62,314 nt of DNA from Bacteroidota bacterium (GTDB lineage: Bacteria; Bacteroidota; Bacteroidia; 2-12-FULL-35-15): positions 1-62,314 of the forward strand of contig JAHEXZ010000024.1 in NCBI GenBank assembly GCA_023251835.1. Direction: 5' to 3'. Within the stretch, counting starts at the first letter, position 1. Each line of letters begins with the position of its first letter. Positions 27,951-37,423 of this stretch are shown here, in pieces. Position numbers and translations under genes: made by a program. Below the pieces are notes generated by a model. The model had not been told where the DNA came from. It saw nothing but the letters and a program-made list of their open reading frames with translations, and did not search any database.

Positions 27951-30659
27951 TCAATTGTCCGTGATTACTAATTTTCCAGTTACAAAAGTTTTGCCGTCTT
28001 GCGTCAGTCGTAGAAAATAAAGTCCACTTGGTAAATTGTCACGATACAAAGTAATTGTTTCTCCTGCTCCGATGGTTACAGAGGTTATCTGTTTTACTAT
28101 CTGTCCGAATGAACTGTAAAGTGTTAAGGTTGCGTCTTTGAAAGCATTGTTTGTCTGTATATTTGTTACAGAAGAAAAGGGGTTTGGAAATACTTGGTAC
28201 TGGTTGCGGGGAACTTGGTACTGGTCAATAATGTCTGTATTGAAATCACGTATCCAAACTCCTCCACCTCTGGTATTTACAAACAATTTTTCGGGATTTG
28301 AAGGGGCGGCATCTATCGCCATTGCTGCTTTAGTGGAAATATTGTTTGTTACATCCTGCCATGAAATACCTCCGTTTGTACTTCTTACAACACCTATATG
28401 AGGACTAACTAATGTTATAGTACTGTTGTTTATAACAAAATCCCAAATATCCCCATCAATGGCATTGGGATTGGTCATTTGCGTGTTGTAAAGTAAAGTC
28501 CAATAAATTCCATCTCCGTTATTCATCCAGAAACCACTGTCAGTAGCTGCAAATAATGAATCGCCATTATTCTTTTTTAGTTGATAAATAGTGGTTCCGA
28601 TAGTTGTTGTATTTATTTGTAAAGCGGAACCATTTGTTAGGTCTATACGAAATATTTTTCCATTATTATCCCTTCCTGCAAAAATGTAATTTCCCTTTTT
28701 GATCATAGAGCGTATGTATTCCTTTTCCCAAACAAGTTCCCATGTAGAAATAAAGTTCCCCGAAGTATCAAGCGTTGCCTTATAAATTCCCATTGTATCA
28801 TTAATAAGGTTAGTATCCTGTTCGTATCGCGCTACATATAGTGTTCTTTGTACGGGTGAATCATAATCAACAAAAAATGACCATATACCGCCAATAGGAT
28901 AACCATTTACCTTTAAATCCTGTCCCTGATTTTTTTGGGATTTACTGCCGCCCATTAATTTCCAACTGCCATTTTCGCCAAAATTGGTGGATAAATATAT
29001 GTTTCCGTAATCTGAATTCAGGTGTTTTCCCCTTGATGCTGCATATATTATATTCGGATAATATTTATCCACAATTATTTCAGCAGCATCCCCAATACTG
29101 GTAACAGAATCATAAGATTTATGATAGTTTGTTTGATAGATGCTATTACCCCCATCTGTTGATTTAAACCATGCATGGTCGCCAAAACCAATATAAAATA
29201 TGTTGGGATTAAGAGGGTCGATTGCAGTGGATGTTGCAAGGGCTATTCCTTCTAATCCAGTGGTTATCCATTTTTTCGGGAACGAGCCACTAATCAATTT
29301 TGTACTAATCTGTTTCCAATAGTATGTTCCATTAGCGCTAATAGAATCAGACCTAAAAATCTGTCCGGCATCGGCAATAAAATAAATTACCGTTGAATCT
29401 AATGGACTAAGTGATAATGAATATGGCTGCAAACGAACCACACTATACCCACTACTATCATTTTCTTTCCATCCATATTCCACACAATATTTATTAGTAA
29501 TGTTTTTCCACTTAATAGTGCTGGTAGAATAATTTGTATCGTTAATGGTTCTGACATCAGCGTATTTATATACTCCCGCTGTAGTATCACGTCTAGAACT
29601 TATCATATTGGCTGTATATATTGCGCCCGCACTATTTGTATCTAATTTAATGTCAAAGAAATTAGTTATATCTATCAGTTCAGAAGGGCTTGCTCCTTTT
29701 TCTAAAGGTATACTATTTCTTCCGACAGGAAACCATGACAGCCCCCATGTAGTTGTTTTATAGATTCCTCCCTGCCATTCATTTTCCCAAGTTGACCAAT
29801 TGCTGATACTATCGGGGTTGCACATAACAGACAAATACATTTCATTTGGATATTTTGTATCAGAAATCATACGGCCACCCCAATGGCCATAACCGATATC
29901 GGCAGGTAGTCCCTGATTAAGCGTATCTGTGAGCATCCAGTTAGTGCCTGCTTCTTTGAGTTTATAAACACCATAATTAGTGCTGATGAATATTTCATTA
30001 CTGTCTGCCGAACCAAGTGATAATGGGTTTATTATGATGCTGAAAATATTTACATCCGGGTGATTAAGCACGGTATCCATATTTATGGCTTCTGCCCATG
30101 TTGAACCGGTATCATTACTGAAATATATTTTTCCATCTATAGCATTCCTTATCCGACCCTCAGCCATTACTGAGGCAGGGCCACCCTGACCGGCATATAT
30201 TTTATTATCAAAAGCTGAATGAAAGGCAAAGCACCCGATGTTATAGCCGAGTTCATTATCATATGGTGCTTGCCAGGAATAAAGAGTGTGAACTGCCTGC
30301 CATTGTGCAGTTGGAGCGGATGAAGTGCGTCTGTATATCTGATGGGAACGAGCACCCAAAAATAACAGGTCTGGAATAGTAGGATGAATAGCAAAACTTT
30401 CCGCTTGATGGGCATTGTATCCATAAGTAGCAAAATCCAACCCGTTGCTTAAGTCATTCCAGGATTGCCCCCTATCAGTACTCTTTCTAACACCACTTAC
30501 ATTTACTGTCGCATAGACAGTATTAAGATTATTCCAGTCTGCGGTTACATCAATAAAATGACCACCACCACCCGGACCTATCATCTGCCATTGCGAAAAA
30601 ACCTGCGTGCAAATTGTTGCAAAGAATGATACTGTGATAAGGTGATTTTTTGTTTTCAT
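27951..30659 (-). CDS. T9SS-exported sortilin/VPS10-like beta-propeller protein
   Basis: The 902-residue protein has a signal peptide (ending ICTQVFSQ). A long series of BNR/sortilin-type blades follows: TVNVSGVRKSTDRGQSWNDL, KIYFSNDTGSTWAEA, GIYKTTTWGLSWFPVG, AWFKSTDGGNSIYQTNY and VVRSTNGGISWQDVTNN. These Asp-box-like repeats build beta-propellers that often bind or cleave glycans at the cell surface. The C-terminus (YQVFPNPFSSVTNIQT to FVTGKLVITDN) is a T9SS type A sorting domain. No catalytic residues can be assigned. It sits between two partial duplicates of its neighbours, suggesting that it arrived by recombination into the TPR/barrel operon. Confidence 0.88.
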   Translation of the reverse strand: MKTKNHLITVSFFATICTQVFSQWQMIGPGGGGHFIDVTADWNNLNTVYATVNVSGVRKSTDRGQSWNDLSNGLDFATYGYNAHQAESFAIHPTIPDLLFLGARSHQIYRRTSSAPTAQWQAVHTLYSWQAPYDNELGYNIGCFAFHSAFDNKIYAGQGGPASVMAEGRIRNAIDGKIYFSNDTGSTWAEAINMDTVLNHPDVNIFSIIINPLSLGSADSNEIFISTNYGVYKLKEAGTNWMLTDTLNQGLPADIGYGHWGGRMISDTKYPNEMYLSVMCNPDSISNWSTWENEWQGGIYKTTTWGLSWFPVGRNSIPLEKGASPSELIDITNFFDIKLDTNSAGAIYTANMISSRRDTTAGVYKYADVRTINDTNYSTSTIKWKNITNKYCVEYGWKENDSSGYSVVRLQPYSLSLSPLDSTVIYFIADAGQIFRSDSISANGTYYWKQISTKLISGSFPKKWITTGLEGIALATSTAIDPLNPNIFYIGFGDHAWFKSTDGGNSIYQTNYHKSYDSVTSIGDAAEIIVDKYYPNIIYAASRGKHLNSDYGNIYLSTNFGENGSWKLMGGSKSQKNQGQDLKVNGYPIGGIWSFFVDYDSPVQRTLYVARYEQDTNLINDTMGIYKATLDTSGNFISTWELVWEKEYIRSMIKKGNYIFAGRDNNGKIFRIDLTNGSALQINTTTIGTTIYQLKKNNGDSLFAATDSGFWMNNGDGIYWTLLYNTQMTNPNAIDGDIWDFVINNSTITLVSPHIGVVRSTNGGISWQDVTNNISTKAAMAIDAAPSNPEKLFVNTRGGGVWIRDFNTDIIDQYQVPRNQYQVFPNPFSSVTNIQTNNAFKDATLTLYSSFGQIVKQITSVTIGAGETITLYRDNLPSGLYFLRLTQDGKTFVTGKLVITDN

Positions 30660-30799
30660 TTTTAAAAAAAAGATTCTGAATTTGTCAAAACCTGCAGTTA
30701 TACCGAAGTTATACCAAAGTAACTAAGATTTTGGAGAATTAACAAACGGTTATTGAAAAAAAGGTAGTTACTCAGTCGAGTATACAACAAAGGTAGAAA

Positions 30800-30997
30800 C
30801 AGGTTACTCAGACCAATACCGCCTTCCGCATAGGCGCCTTCAATTAGTTTATTCTTAGGTTTAATTTTATTAGTCAATGTGGAAGGGAAGTATGTTGAGA
30901 GCGCCATTGCTTCATTGGTTCTGCCGGAGAAAACATAGCTGTAATACAGGTATTCAAGGGCAAGAGTATCAGAATTAAACTGAACAGCTTTTTCAAA
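30800..30997 (-). pseudogene. Duplicated 5' fragment of the TPR/barrel gene
   Basis: This block matches 27236-27434 within the intact barrel gene almost base for base. It encodes TLALEYLYYSYVFSG, ALSTYFPSTLTNKIKPKNK and AEGGIGLSNL, then diverges at 30800. At its other end it joins directly to the leader after TPR A, so the first roughly 250 bp of the barrel gene, including its start codon and signal peptide, are deleted here. It cannot make the protein. Confidence 0.87.
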
Positions 30998-31028
30998 AAT
31001 TGAGATGCATTCTCTTTATTGTTCTTTT

Positions 31029-31643
31029 TTACTTTATCAGACTTAATCCTTCTAAAGCAGACTTGTCATTGGGACTGTATAACAATACTTTATTAAATAA
31101 AGTTTTTGCTTCATTTTTATTGCCAAGGAAATAGTTGGTCCAACCGCTCATGAGCATATTATTATAATTAAAAGGAGTAAGGTTTAATGAAACATCAAAG
31201 TGTTTTTTTGCATTCACATAATCTTTCCTGTAATAGTAAATCATTCCCAAATTGTAATTTGCCGAAGCACTTTTTGGGTCCAATTTAAGAATAGATAAAT
31301 ATGTTTTTTCTATTTCGTTCCAACTTTGGGTTACAGTCAAAGGGTTAATAATAGCCCACAATGGTTCAGTAGCAGCAGGCATCAATTGAATAGCTTTTTG
31401 ATAGTAGCTAACTGCATCTTTAGATTTTCCGGCTATATAATTTAGCCAACCAAGGCGAAGGTTTGTTTCATAAGATGATGCATTATAAACTGTGTTAATT
31501 GAATTTATTGCAGCATCGTATTTTTGAAGAGCTTCATAATCATAAGACTGGCTAAAAGCGTTTATTAATTCTTTGTTTTGAGCTGTTACATTTAAAACAG
31601 TTGTTGCAAGTACAATGGCAATTGATTTTTTTAGAAGTTTCAT
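31029..31643 (-). CDS. Exported tetratricopeptide-repeat protein (TPR A)
   Basis: The 204-residue protein has a signal peptide (KKSIAIVLATTVLNVTAQ) and TPR units including NLRLGWLNYIAGKSKDAVSY, YQKAIQLMPAATEPLWAI and HFDVSLNLTPFNYNNMLMS. It is a paralogue of TPR C (25755-26372); both end SALEGLSLIK. It lies 62 bp after the urea-transporter/M23 gene on the same strand and probably shares its transcript. A periplasmic scaffold role is inferred. Confidence 0.85.
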   Translation of the reverse strand: MKLLKKSIAIVLATTVLNVTAQNKELINAFSQSYDYEALQKYDAAINSINTVYNASSYETNLRLGWLNYIAGKSKDAVSYYQKAIQLMPAATEPLWAIINPLTVTQSWNEIEKTYLSILKLDPKSASANYNLGMIYYYRKDYVNAKKHFDVSLNLTPFNYNNMLMSGWTNYFLGNKNEAKTLFNKVLLYSPNDKSALEGLSLIK

Positions 31644-31644
31644 A

Positions 31645-31705
31645 GGTTTATAGGTTATTGAGTTATTGCTTATTGAGTTGTTGTTGGGTTATTAGGTTAT
31701 TGTGA
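31645..31705. repeat. GGTTATTGAGTTATTG-type simple repeat in a leader
   Basis: Irregular units of GGTTATTGAGTTATTGCTTA, TTGTTGTTGGG and TTATTAGGTTATTGTG fill the gap between the fusion gene and TPR A, just before the TPR A start codon. Similar text (GGTTATTGGGTTATC) occurs at 45066-45080. Confidence 0.5.
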
Positions 31706-33919
31706 TTAATAAGTAGTTAAATAAATGTATGATTCGCTTTTATTTTTATAATGAATAGTAAACCGATGCATTTTATTATCTCTCAGTTCGAGTTCAAAAT
31801 TAATTTTTTTAAAAGTATAATGTATAAATTTTGTCTCAATTTCTGTATGAATAATCAATTTTTGTGGAGCATAAATATTATCGGCATAAGTAAAAGTAGA
31901 TGAATGATTTGCTTTTGTAAACAGATAAAAAGGAGCTACAACATCCTGAAATGGCTGTAACCATCTGCTATTAAAATGGGTTAATGGGACCTGATCAACT
32001 ATTTTTATGTTTTCATAATAACCTAATAATTGTCTGTAAGCAGCAAGATAAAAATGAAACAACAGTGATTTTTTATCGCCTTCAAAGTCAGTAAAATAGA
32101 GCATTGTGCCATCATTTATAAAGTAGGCCTGGGATTTGGTTGCTTCACAATAAATATATGTTCTGTTCCAGGCATCTGTTAAAACTTCCCAGTTAAAGAC
32201 AATGCTGGTGTTTTCTTTTTGAAAACTGATTTTAGTTCCGGGGAAAAAGGGAAAACTTAAAATTAACAGCTGGTTTACCTGTACATTACTGATAAATGCC
32301 CCTTCCTGCGGAACTTCTGATATATGAAGGAATTTTTCTTTGCCTTTACGCTCGATAAAATAAGCAATAGGATAAGCTAAAGTTTTGGCTCCCACCGTAG
32401 GGATAGTTTGTAACTGAAAGTGAATATGAGGTTCCGGAGAACGCCCGGAATTTCCACAAGTTGCTATAAATGTACCTTTTGTGATATACTGACCGATAAA
32501 AACGTTAAACGAATCTTTTTTTATGTGACTTATCTGCGAAAATAACCCGTTAAGGTGGTTTAAAATTAAAGTATTTCCCCAGTTGTGTTCGGTATCAACT
32601 TCTCCAACTTCATTTTCTTCAACAGTATTTATTATATCGTATACATAACCATCATAAGGAGCATATATTTCCTTATTGTAACAATAAAAATAATCTCTGG
32701 AAAAATATTCTCTGAAATTAGTGGGTTCGCGGTAGGTATTATTTTTAGAATCAATAATAACAAAATCGAGTGCTTTGCTCCAATCGCCCAGGTGGGTTAT
32801 CTTACCATCATATCCCTGGCTTACATACCATTCCCCTGCAAATGGCAGTGCAATTTTAGCCAGATGCTCATTTTTAAAACGTTGTATAGAGTTAAGAAAT
32901 TTATAAATTGTTTTCTCCGGAGAAAAATATTGAATAGTGGTTATATGAAGATACCTCTGAAACCAGCGTTGATTCATAGTAAACAGAAAGGCTGTACACA
33001 CCAGGTTAAATGAAAGAGAATATGCTCTTAGCTGAAAAACAGACAAAATCTTACCAAATGATAAGAGTACAAACATTAATACCGGTGTAAGAATAATGGC
33101 CGTGATGTAGCTGTAAATATTAGGAATCAGGAAAAAGCAACCTACAGCAATCGAAAGAAAAATAAAGTTGGCACCTTGTAAATAAAAATTTAAATCGTTG
33201 ACATTGACACCAAATAATGAATAAAAAAAATAAGCACAGAAAAGACCAATAACGGAAAGGGAAAATGTAATACGTGAGAAATAAAGCAGGCCCAAAGCAA
33301 TTAACATTCCGCCAAGAACCGAATCCTGGAAAAAGGTGCCGGCAAGTGTTTTAAAATAAATAAGAGCAAAAGTAAAAATGGGCAGTTGATCAGCAGAGTG
33401 AACAAACTGGTAAAACAGTGAGGATTCATTACGAACAATATCATTAATAACATATATATGGCTCTCATCCCAATGAATATTAGTAAGGGCCGAGGACGCA
33501 AGAGAAATAGTCCAGTAAGTAATCAGAAACGGAAGCGTTAAAAAGGGAAGATTATATATAGCCAATAAGCCTTTTAGCCATACTGTTATCATCAATAAAG
33601 TAGAAATAGCCGTTAAAAAAAGAACAACAAATGTAACATTAAACGAGTATTCATATCCTAAGGAAAGACCTATGAACAGCGCATTAAAACCAAAGATTCC
33701 TTTTTGTATTTCATCTCTGTTAAATCCAAGGGCGTAAGCCATAGTGTTTACAATGATTACTGCCAGCAAACCGCATAATCCTACCGGTGGTGAAAAAAAA
33801 GTAACTACTAAAATAATGGATGCAAAAACCGGGTTTAATGAAAAAAAAACGAGGCTGTAACTATTCAATATACTTTGAATCCAATAGTTTTCTTCTATTT
33901 TTTCGGTTGTTGTTTTCAA
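31706..33919 (-). CDS. Urea transporter (UT family) fused to an M23 peptidase-like domain
   Basis: The 737-residue protein begins (TTG at 33919) with about 330 residues of hydrophobic helices typical of the SLC14/UT urea-channel family (SLNPVFASIILVVTFFSP, ALGFNRDEIQKGIFGFNALF, FFQDSVLGGMLIALGLLYFS). After about residue 350 comes an M23/LytM-type domain: THLGDWSKALDFVI supplies His and Asp, WGNTLILNHLNGLFSQISHI the conserved loop, and GNSGRSPEPHIHFQLQ the HxH zinc ligands. M23 enzymes cut peptidoglycan cross-links. The last 170 residues are beta-rich and unassigned. The topology suggests a periplasmic peptidase tethered to an inner-membrane channel. Confidence 0.85.
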   Translation of the reverse strand: MKTTTEKIEENYWIQSILNSYSLVFFSLNPVFASIILVVTFFSPPVGLCGLLAVIIVNTMAYALGFNRDEIQKGIFGFNALFIGLSLGYEYSFNVTFVVLFLTAISTLLMITVWLKGLLAIYNLPFLTLPFLITYWTISLASSALTNIHWDESHIYVINDIVRNESSLFYQFVHSADQLPIFTFALIYFKTLAGTFFQDSVLGGMLIALGLLYFSRITFSLSVIGLFCAYFFYSLFGVNVNDLNFYLQGANFIFLSIAVGCFFLIPNIYSYITAIILTPVLMFVLLSFGKILSVFQLRAYSLSFNLVCTAFLFTMNQRWFQRYLHITTIQYFSPEKTIYKFLNSIQRFKNEHLAKIALPFAGEWYVSQGYDGKITHLGDWSKALDFVIIDSKNNTYREPTNFREYFSRDYFYCYNKEIYAPYDGYVYDIINTVEENEVGEVDTEHNWGNTLILNHLNGLFSQISHIKKDSFNVFIGQYITKGTFIATCGNSGRSPEPHIHFQLQTIPTVGAKTLAYPIAYFIERKGKEKFLHISEVPQEGAFISNVQVNQLLILSFPFFPGTKISFQKENTSIVFNWEVLTDAWNRTYIYCEATKSQAYFINDGTMLYFTDFEGDKKSLLFHFYLAAYRQLLGYYENIKIVDQVPLTHFNSRWLQPFQDVVAPFYLFTKANHSSTFTYADNIYAPQKLIIHTEIETKFIHYTFKKINFELELRDNKMHRFTIHYKNKSESYIYLTTY

Positions 33920-34078
33920 AATTTCGAATAAAGCTAAATTTAAAGCGATAAATTTAGAATTTTATTTGAATTAGAGACAAATAGAAATTTTTAACCAAAA
34001 TAAAAAAAGCAATCTTTATAACGAGAAATCGGCTATATTTACAGAACTACTATGTTAAGAATATATATGTGCTAACCC

Positions 34079-34510
34079 ATGGGATCTACAGTTAATCTGA
34101 AAAAGCGAATAAAGGAAGCCAATTTATTGAAACAACAAGCCCCTGTAAAGAATTTTATAGCATGGTTTGAAATCCCTGCCTATAATCATTACAGGTCGGT
34201 TGCTTTTTATAATTATATCTTTGGAATTGAAATAACAACCGTTGAGCTAAATGGTTTTGCTATGAGCTTTTTTCCTTCTGAAAATGGTATTGGAGGTGCA
34301 ATAGTAACCGGACAGGGTTGTGTTCCGGGTGAAACGGGTACTCTTATTTATCTGAACGGTGGTAACGATTTGAACGATGTTCTGTCAAAAATTAATGAGG
34401 CTGGTGGCAGAGTGGTGATGGAAAAAACATTTCTAAGTGAAACTGCCGGATATTTTGCATTATTTATTGATTCCGAGGGGAATAGGCTTGCATTACATTC
34501 TAAACATTAA
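34079..34510 (+). CDS. VOC (glyoxalase-fold) family protein
   Basis: A 143-residue protein with a basic helical extension (residues 1-20) before one VOC domain: NFIAWFEIPAYNHYRSVAFY, then FYNYIFGIEITTVEL, GCVPGETGTLIYLNGG and GYFALFIDSEGNRLALHS. The usual first metal ligand (His) is replaced by Glu in WFEIP, as in many single-domain VOC proteins related to bleomycin-resistance/dioxygenase folds. The substrate is unknown. It is a single gene in front of the decarboxylase operon, separated from it by 157 bp containing GC-rich repeats. Confidence 0.85.
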   Translation: MGSTVNLKKRIKEANLLKQQAPVKNFIAWFEIPAYNHYRSVAFYNYIFGIEITTVELNGFAMSFFPSENGIGGAIVTGQGCVPGETGTLIYLNGGNDLNDVLSKINEAGGRVVMEKTFLSETAGYFALFIDSEGNRLALHSKH

Positions 34511-34512
34511 AA

Positions 34513-34555
34513 GCCCCTCCCGGCCTCCACTGTGGGGGAGGAGTTTAAAGGGGTG
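34513..34555. repeat. GC-rich CCCCTCCC/GGGGGAGG repeat
   Basis: CCCCTCCC (34514-34521) can pair with GGGGGAGG (34534-34541); AAAGGGGTG follows. It starts 3 bp after the VOC gene stop and belongs to the same family as 3643-3676. Confidence 0.55.
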
Positions 34556-34570
34556 AAAATATACTTAGCT

Positions 34571-34597
34571 AATGACCTGATAGCTATCGGGTCATTC
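34571..34597. repeat. Palindrome centred on GATAGCTATC
   Basis: AATGACC, T, GATAGCTATC, G, GGTCATT form a 27-bp near-perfect palindrome with one mismatched pair. The same core occurs at 57674-57691. It is a common Bacteroidota intergenic palindrome. Confidence 0.65.
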
Positions 34598-34634
34598 AGT
34601 CGAAGAATAATTAACTCTACGTAAATACAAAAAA

Positions 34635-34664
34635 AGCCTCACCAAAAGGGGAGGTTGGGAGGCG
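34635..34664. promoter_or_regulatory. Repeat-derived hairpin containing the ribosome-binding site of the decarboxylase gene
   Basis: GCCTC at 34636-34640 can pair with GAGGC at 34659-34663. GGGAGG (34657-34662) lies 5 bases before the ATG at 34668 and is a strong Shine-Dalgarno sequence, unusual in a phylum that mostly uses A-rich leaders. The element is another GC-rich dispersed repeat. If folded, it would mask the site. Confidence 0.45.
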
Positions 34665-34667
34665 CTT

Positions 34668-37409
34668 ATGAACTCAAAACATTACAATGTAAATCAATTA
34701 CGAATTGATTTATGGAATGAGCTAAAAGAAAAAACCAACGCAATAACACGTATTCCGTTGGAAGATAAAAGCCATAAAGAGCGTTTAACGGATATACATG
34801 AAGTGCTTCGGAATTTGTTGAGCATTGAGCAGTATTTTGCTTTCCCTGGTGCTTCACTTGTCAGTCGCATCATTGCTGCAATAAAAAAGGGAGAACTAAA
34901 AGCGGTTAGTAATCAGGTTGCAGAAATAGTACATTTATTGGTTAGCGACAATTACCGCACTCATCCGGAAACAATGGATGAGCATTTTGAAGAGCGCTTC
35001 AGGAATGAAATAATTCCTCCGAAACAGGCAAGCGCAACAAAAAAGAATTATTTTGAAGTTCTTTATGTTGAAGACTTATCTGTTAATGAAGAAATTGTCA
35101 TAAAAAACAGGATAAAGGAAATAATCAATCCACTTAGTACATTAACGTATGATCTGCTGGTACAGCGCTCTTTCCAGGATGCCTTAATTTGTCTTTTTTT
35201 CAATTATAATATTCAGGCTGCAGTGATTAGGTCGGCACCTTTATACTATTCTTCCAACATTACATCATTAATCCGGCCTTTTATTCAGAATGTGTTGAAA
35301 ATAGATTTATCAGGTGTTGCTAATGCCGAATTGGGGTTATTGCTTGGTAAGTATATACGTCAGTTCAGACCTGAATTAGATATTTATTACATAACAGATG
35401 CTTCATTAACACATCTGGAAGATACTACTCTGAATACCTTTAGACGTATTTTTTATCGTATGGAAGATTTGCAGGAGTTACATCTGACAATTATCAATGG
35501 TATCAATGAACGTTTTGAAACTCCTTTTTTTACTGCTTTAACGGAATATAGCAAAAAACCAACAAGTGTGTTTCATGCTATGCCTATTTCAAGAGGTAAT
35601 TCGGTTTTTAAATCGCGCTGGATTTCTGATTTGGGTGATTTTTATGGACGCAATGTATTTTTGGCTGAAACATCTGCCACCAATGGGGGACTTGATTCTC
35701 TGTTGCAGCCTAAAGGCACAATGAAAAGAGCACAACAGAAAGCGGCAAAAGCATTTGGGGCAGAACATACCTTTTTTGTAACTAATGGCACATCAACAGC
35801 CAATAAAATTGTACAGCAGGCATTGATACGTCCTGGTGACGTAGTGCTGGTTGACAGGGATTGTCACAAATCACATCACTATGGATTAGTACTGGCAGGC
35901 GCCTTTCCGGTGTATTTAGATTCTTACCCTATCCAGGAACACTCTATTTATGGAGCTGTACCATTGAAAGTGATAAAGGAAAAGCTGATGACACTTAAAA
36001 ATGCGGGCAGGTTAGATAAAGTAAGAATGTTGTTACTGACCAACTGTACGTTTGATGGCCTGGTATATAATGTAGAGCGGGTAATGGAAGAAGTGCTTGC
36101 CATAAAGCCCGATATGGTGTTTCTATGGGATGAAGCATGGTTTGCTTATGCCGGCTTTACTTATACTTTTAAACAACGTACAGGAATGTATGTGGCACAA
36201 AAATTATTTCAAAAATACCGGAGTGAGGCTTATAGGGAGCAGTACAAAGAACATATTGCGGGATTAAAGCCTGGTGAGCAGCCTTCTTTACCTGATCCTG
36301 AAAAAGTGAAGATAAGAGTATATGCCACTCAAAGTACACATAAAACGCTTTCCTGTTTCCGTCAGGGCTCAATGATACAGATATGGGATGAAGAATATAG
36401 CCGCAGGGTTGCCGATAATTTTCAGGAGGCCTATATGACACATACTACCACATCGGCTAACTACCAGATAATAGCTTCTATGGATGCAGGCCGCAGGCAG
36501 GTGGAGCTGGAAGGATATGAGCTGGTGGAAAAAAGCATTGAGATGGCAATGATATTACGTTCTAAAATACAAAACCATCCAAAACTCAGTAAATATTTTC
36601 ATGTACTTTCTGTGGAGGATATTATTCCTAAAAAGTATCGTGAATTTGGATTGACTGAATATTATACTCCCGAAAACGGCTGGACACGTATGGAGGATGC
36701 CTGGGAAAAAGATGAGTTTGTGTTGGACCCCACTAAAATTACGCTTTCTGTGGGTAAGGCAGGTATCAGTGGCGATGCATTTAAAAATAATTATTTGATG
36801 GATCGTTTTAATATTCAGTTGAATAAAACTTCACGTAATACGGTTTTATTTATGACTAATATTGGAACAACAAGAGGAAGTGTTACTTTCTTAATTAATG
36901 CCCTGTTGCAGATTGCTGCCGAATTGGATGAAAGCAACCGTTCACTGAATAAAAGAGAGGCTGAAATTTCAAAAAAACACATAGATTCATTAATAAACAA
37001 TGCGCCCCCATTGCCTGATTTCAGTTATTTCCACCGTTCATTCCAGGCTACACCGGGGGTGCCGGGAGGTAATATTCGTGAAGCCTTCTTCTTAGCTTAT
37101 GATGAGGATATGTGCGATTATATTCCTTTGAAGGTTTGTTTACTTGAGTTGAAAAATAACAGGGAACTGGTTTCTACCTCTTTTGTGATTCCTTATCCAC
37201 CAGGATTTCCAATACTCGTACCCGGACAGGTAGTGAGTGAAGAAATTCTTCGTTTTATGATTGCCTTGGATATTAAAGAAGTACATGGCTATCGTGCTGA
37301 TTTGGGATTGAAAGTGTTTACAGAAGAAGCATTGAACCGTAAAAATACGCTTTCTGCGATGGGTGCTATGCCTGTTAATATTGGTGGGAAGACCAAGTCT
37401 AAAAGTTAA
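34668..37409 (+). CDS. PLP-dependent Orn/Lys/Arg-type decarboxylase, long form
   Basis: The 913-residue protein has about 320 N-terminal residues of unassigned or wing-like sequence, then a fold-type-I PLP domain of the ornithine/lysine/arginine decarboxylase family. Recognisable are FGAEHTFFVTNGTSTANKIV, VDRDCHKSHHYGLVLAG, LLTNCTFDGLVYNVE, the PLP-ring Asp in FLWDEAWFAYAG, and the Schiff-base Lys in ATQSTHKTLSCFRQGSM. A C-terminal domain (about 750-900) has CDYIPL and VIPYPPGFPILVPGQVVS, typical of this family. It is longer than E. coli CadA/LdcC (about 710-715), mainly at the N-terminus. It should remove CO2 from a basic or related amino acid to give an amine; the substrate is not readable. 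The ATP-grasp gene follows 14 bp downstream. Confidence 0.88.
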   Translation: MNSKHYNVNQLRIDLWNELKEKTNAITRIPLEDKSHKERLTDIHEVLRNLLSIEQYFAFPGASLVSRIIAAIKKGELKAVSNQVAEIVHLLVSDNYRTHPETMDEHFEERFRNEIIPPKQASATKKNYFEVLYVEDLSVNEEIVIKNRIKEIINPLSTLTYDLLVQRSFQDALICLFFNYNIQAAVIRSAPLYYSSNITSLIRPFIQNVLKIDLSGVANAELGLLLGKYIRQFRPELDIYYITDASLTHLEDTTLNTFRRIFYRMEDLQELHLTIINGINERFETPFFTALTEYSKKPTSVFHAMPISRGNSVFKSRWISDLGDFYGRNVFLAETSATNGGLDSLLQPKGTMKRAQQKAAKAFGAEHTFFVTNGTSTANKIVQQALIRPGDVVLVDRDCHKSHHYGLVLAGAFPVYLDSYPIQEHSIYGAVPLKVIKEKLMTLKNAGRLDKVRMLLLTNCTFDGLVYNVERVMEEVLAIKPDMVFLWDEAWFAYAGFTYTFKQRTGMYVAQKLFQKYRSEAYREQYKEHIAGLKPGEQPSLPDPEKVKIRVYATQSTHKTLSCFRQGSMIQIWDEEYSRRVADNFQEAYMTHTTTSANYQIIASMDAGRRQVELEGYELVEKSIEMAMILRSKIQNHPKLSKYFHVLSVEDIIPKKYREFGLTEYYTPENGWTRMEDAWEKDEFVLDPTKITLSVGKAGISGDAFKNNYLMDRFNIQLNKTSRNTVLFMTNIGTTRGSVTFLINALLQIAAELDESNRSLNKREAEISKKHIDSLINNAPPLPDFSYFHRSFQATPGVPGGNIREAFFLAYDEDMCDYIPLKVCLLELKNNRELVSTSFVIPYPPGFPILVPGQVVSEEILRFMIALDIKEVHGYRADLGLKVFTEEALNRKNTLSAMGAMPVNIGGKTKSKS

Positions 37410-37423
37410 ACAAATAGAATTAT

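Noticed and set aside
30698-30907. 69-codon frame as a separate gene
   Set aside because: Its first 36 codons copy the middle of the barrel gene and the rest is unrelated; it is part of the duplication scar.
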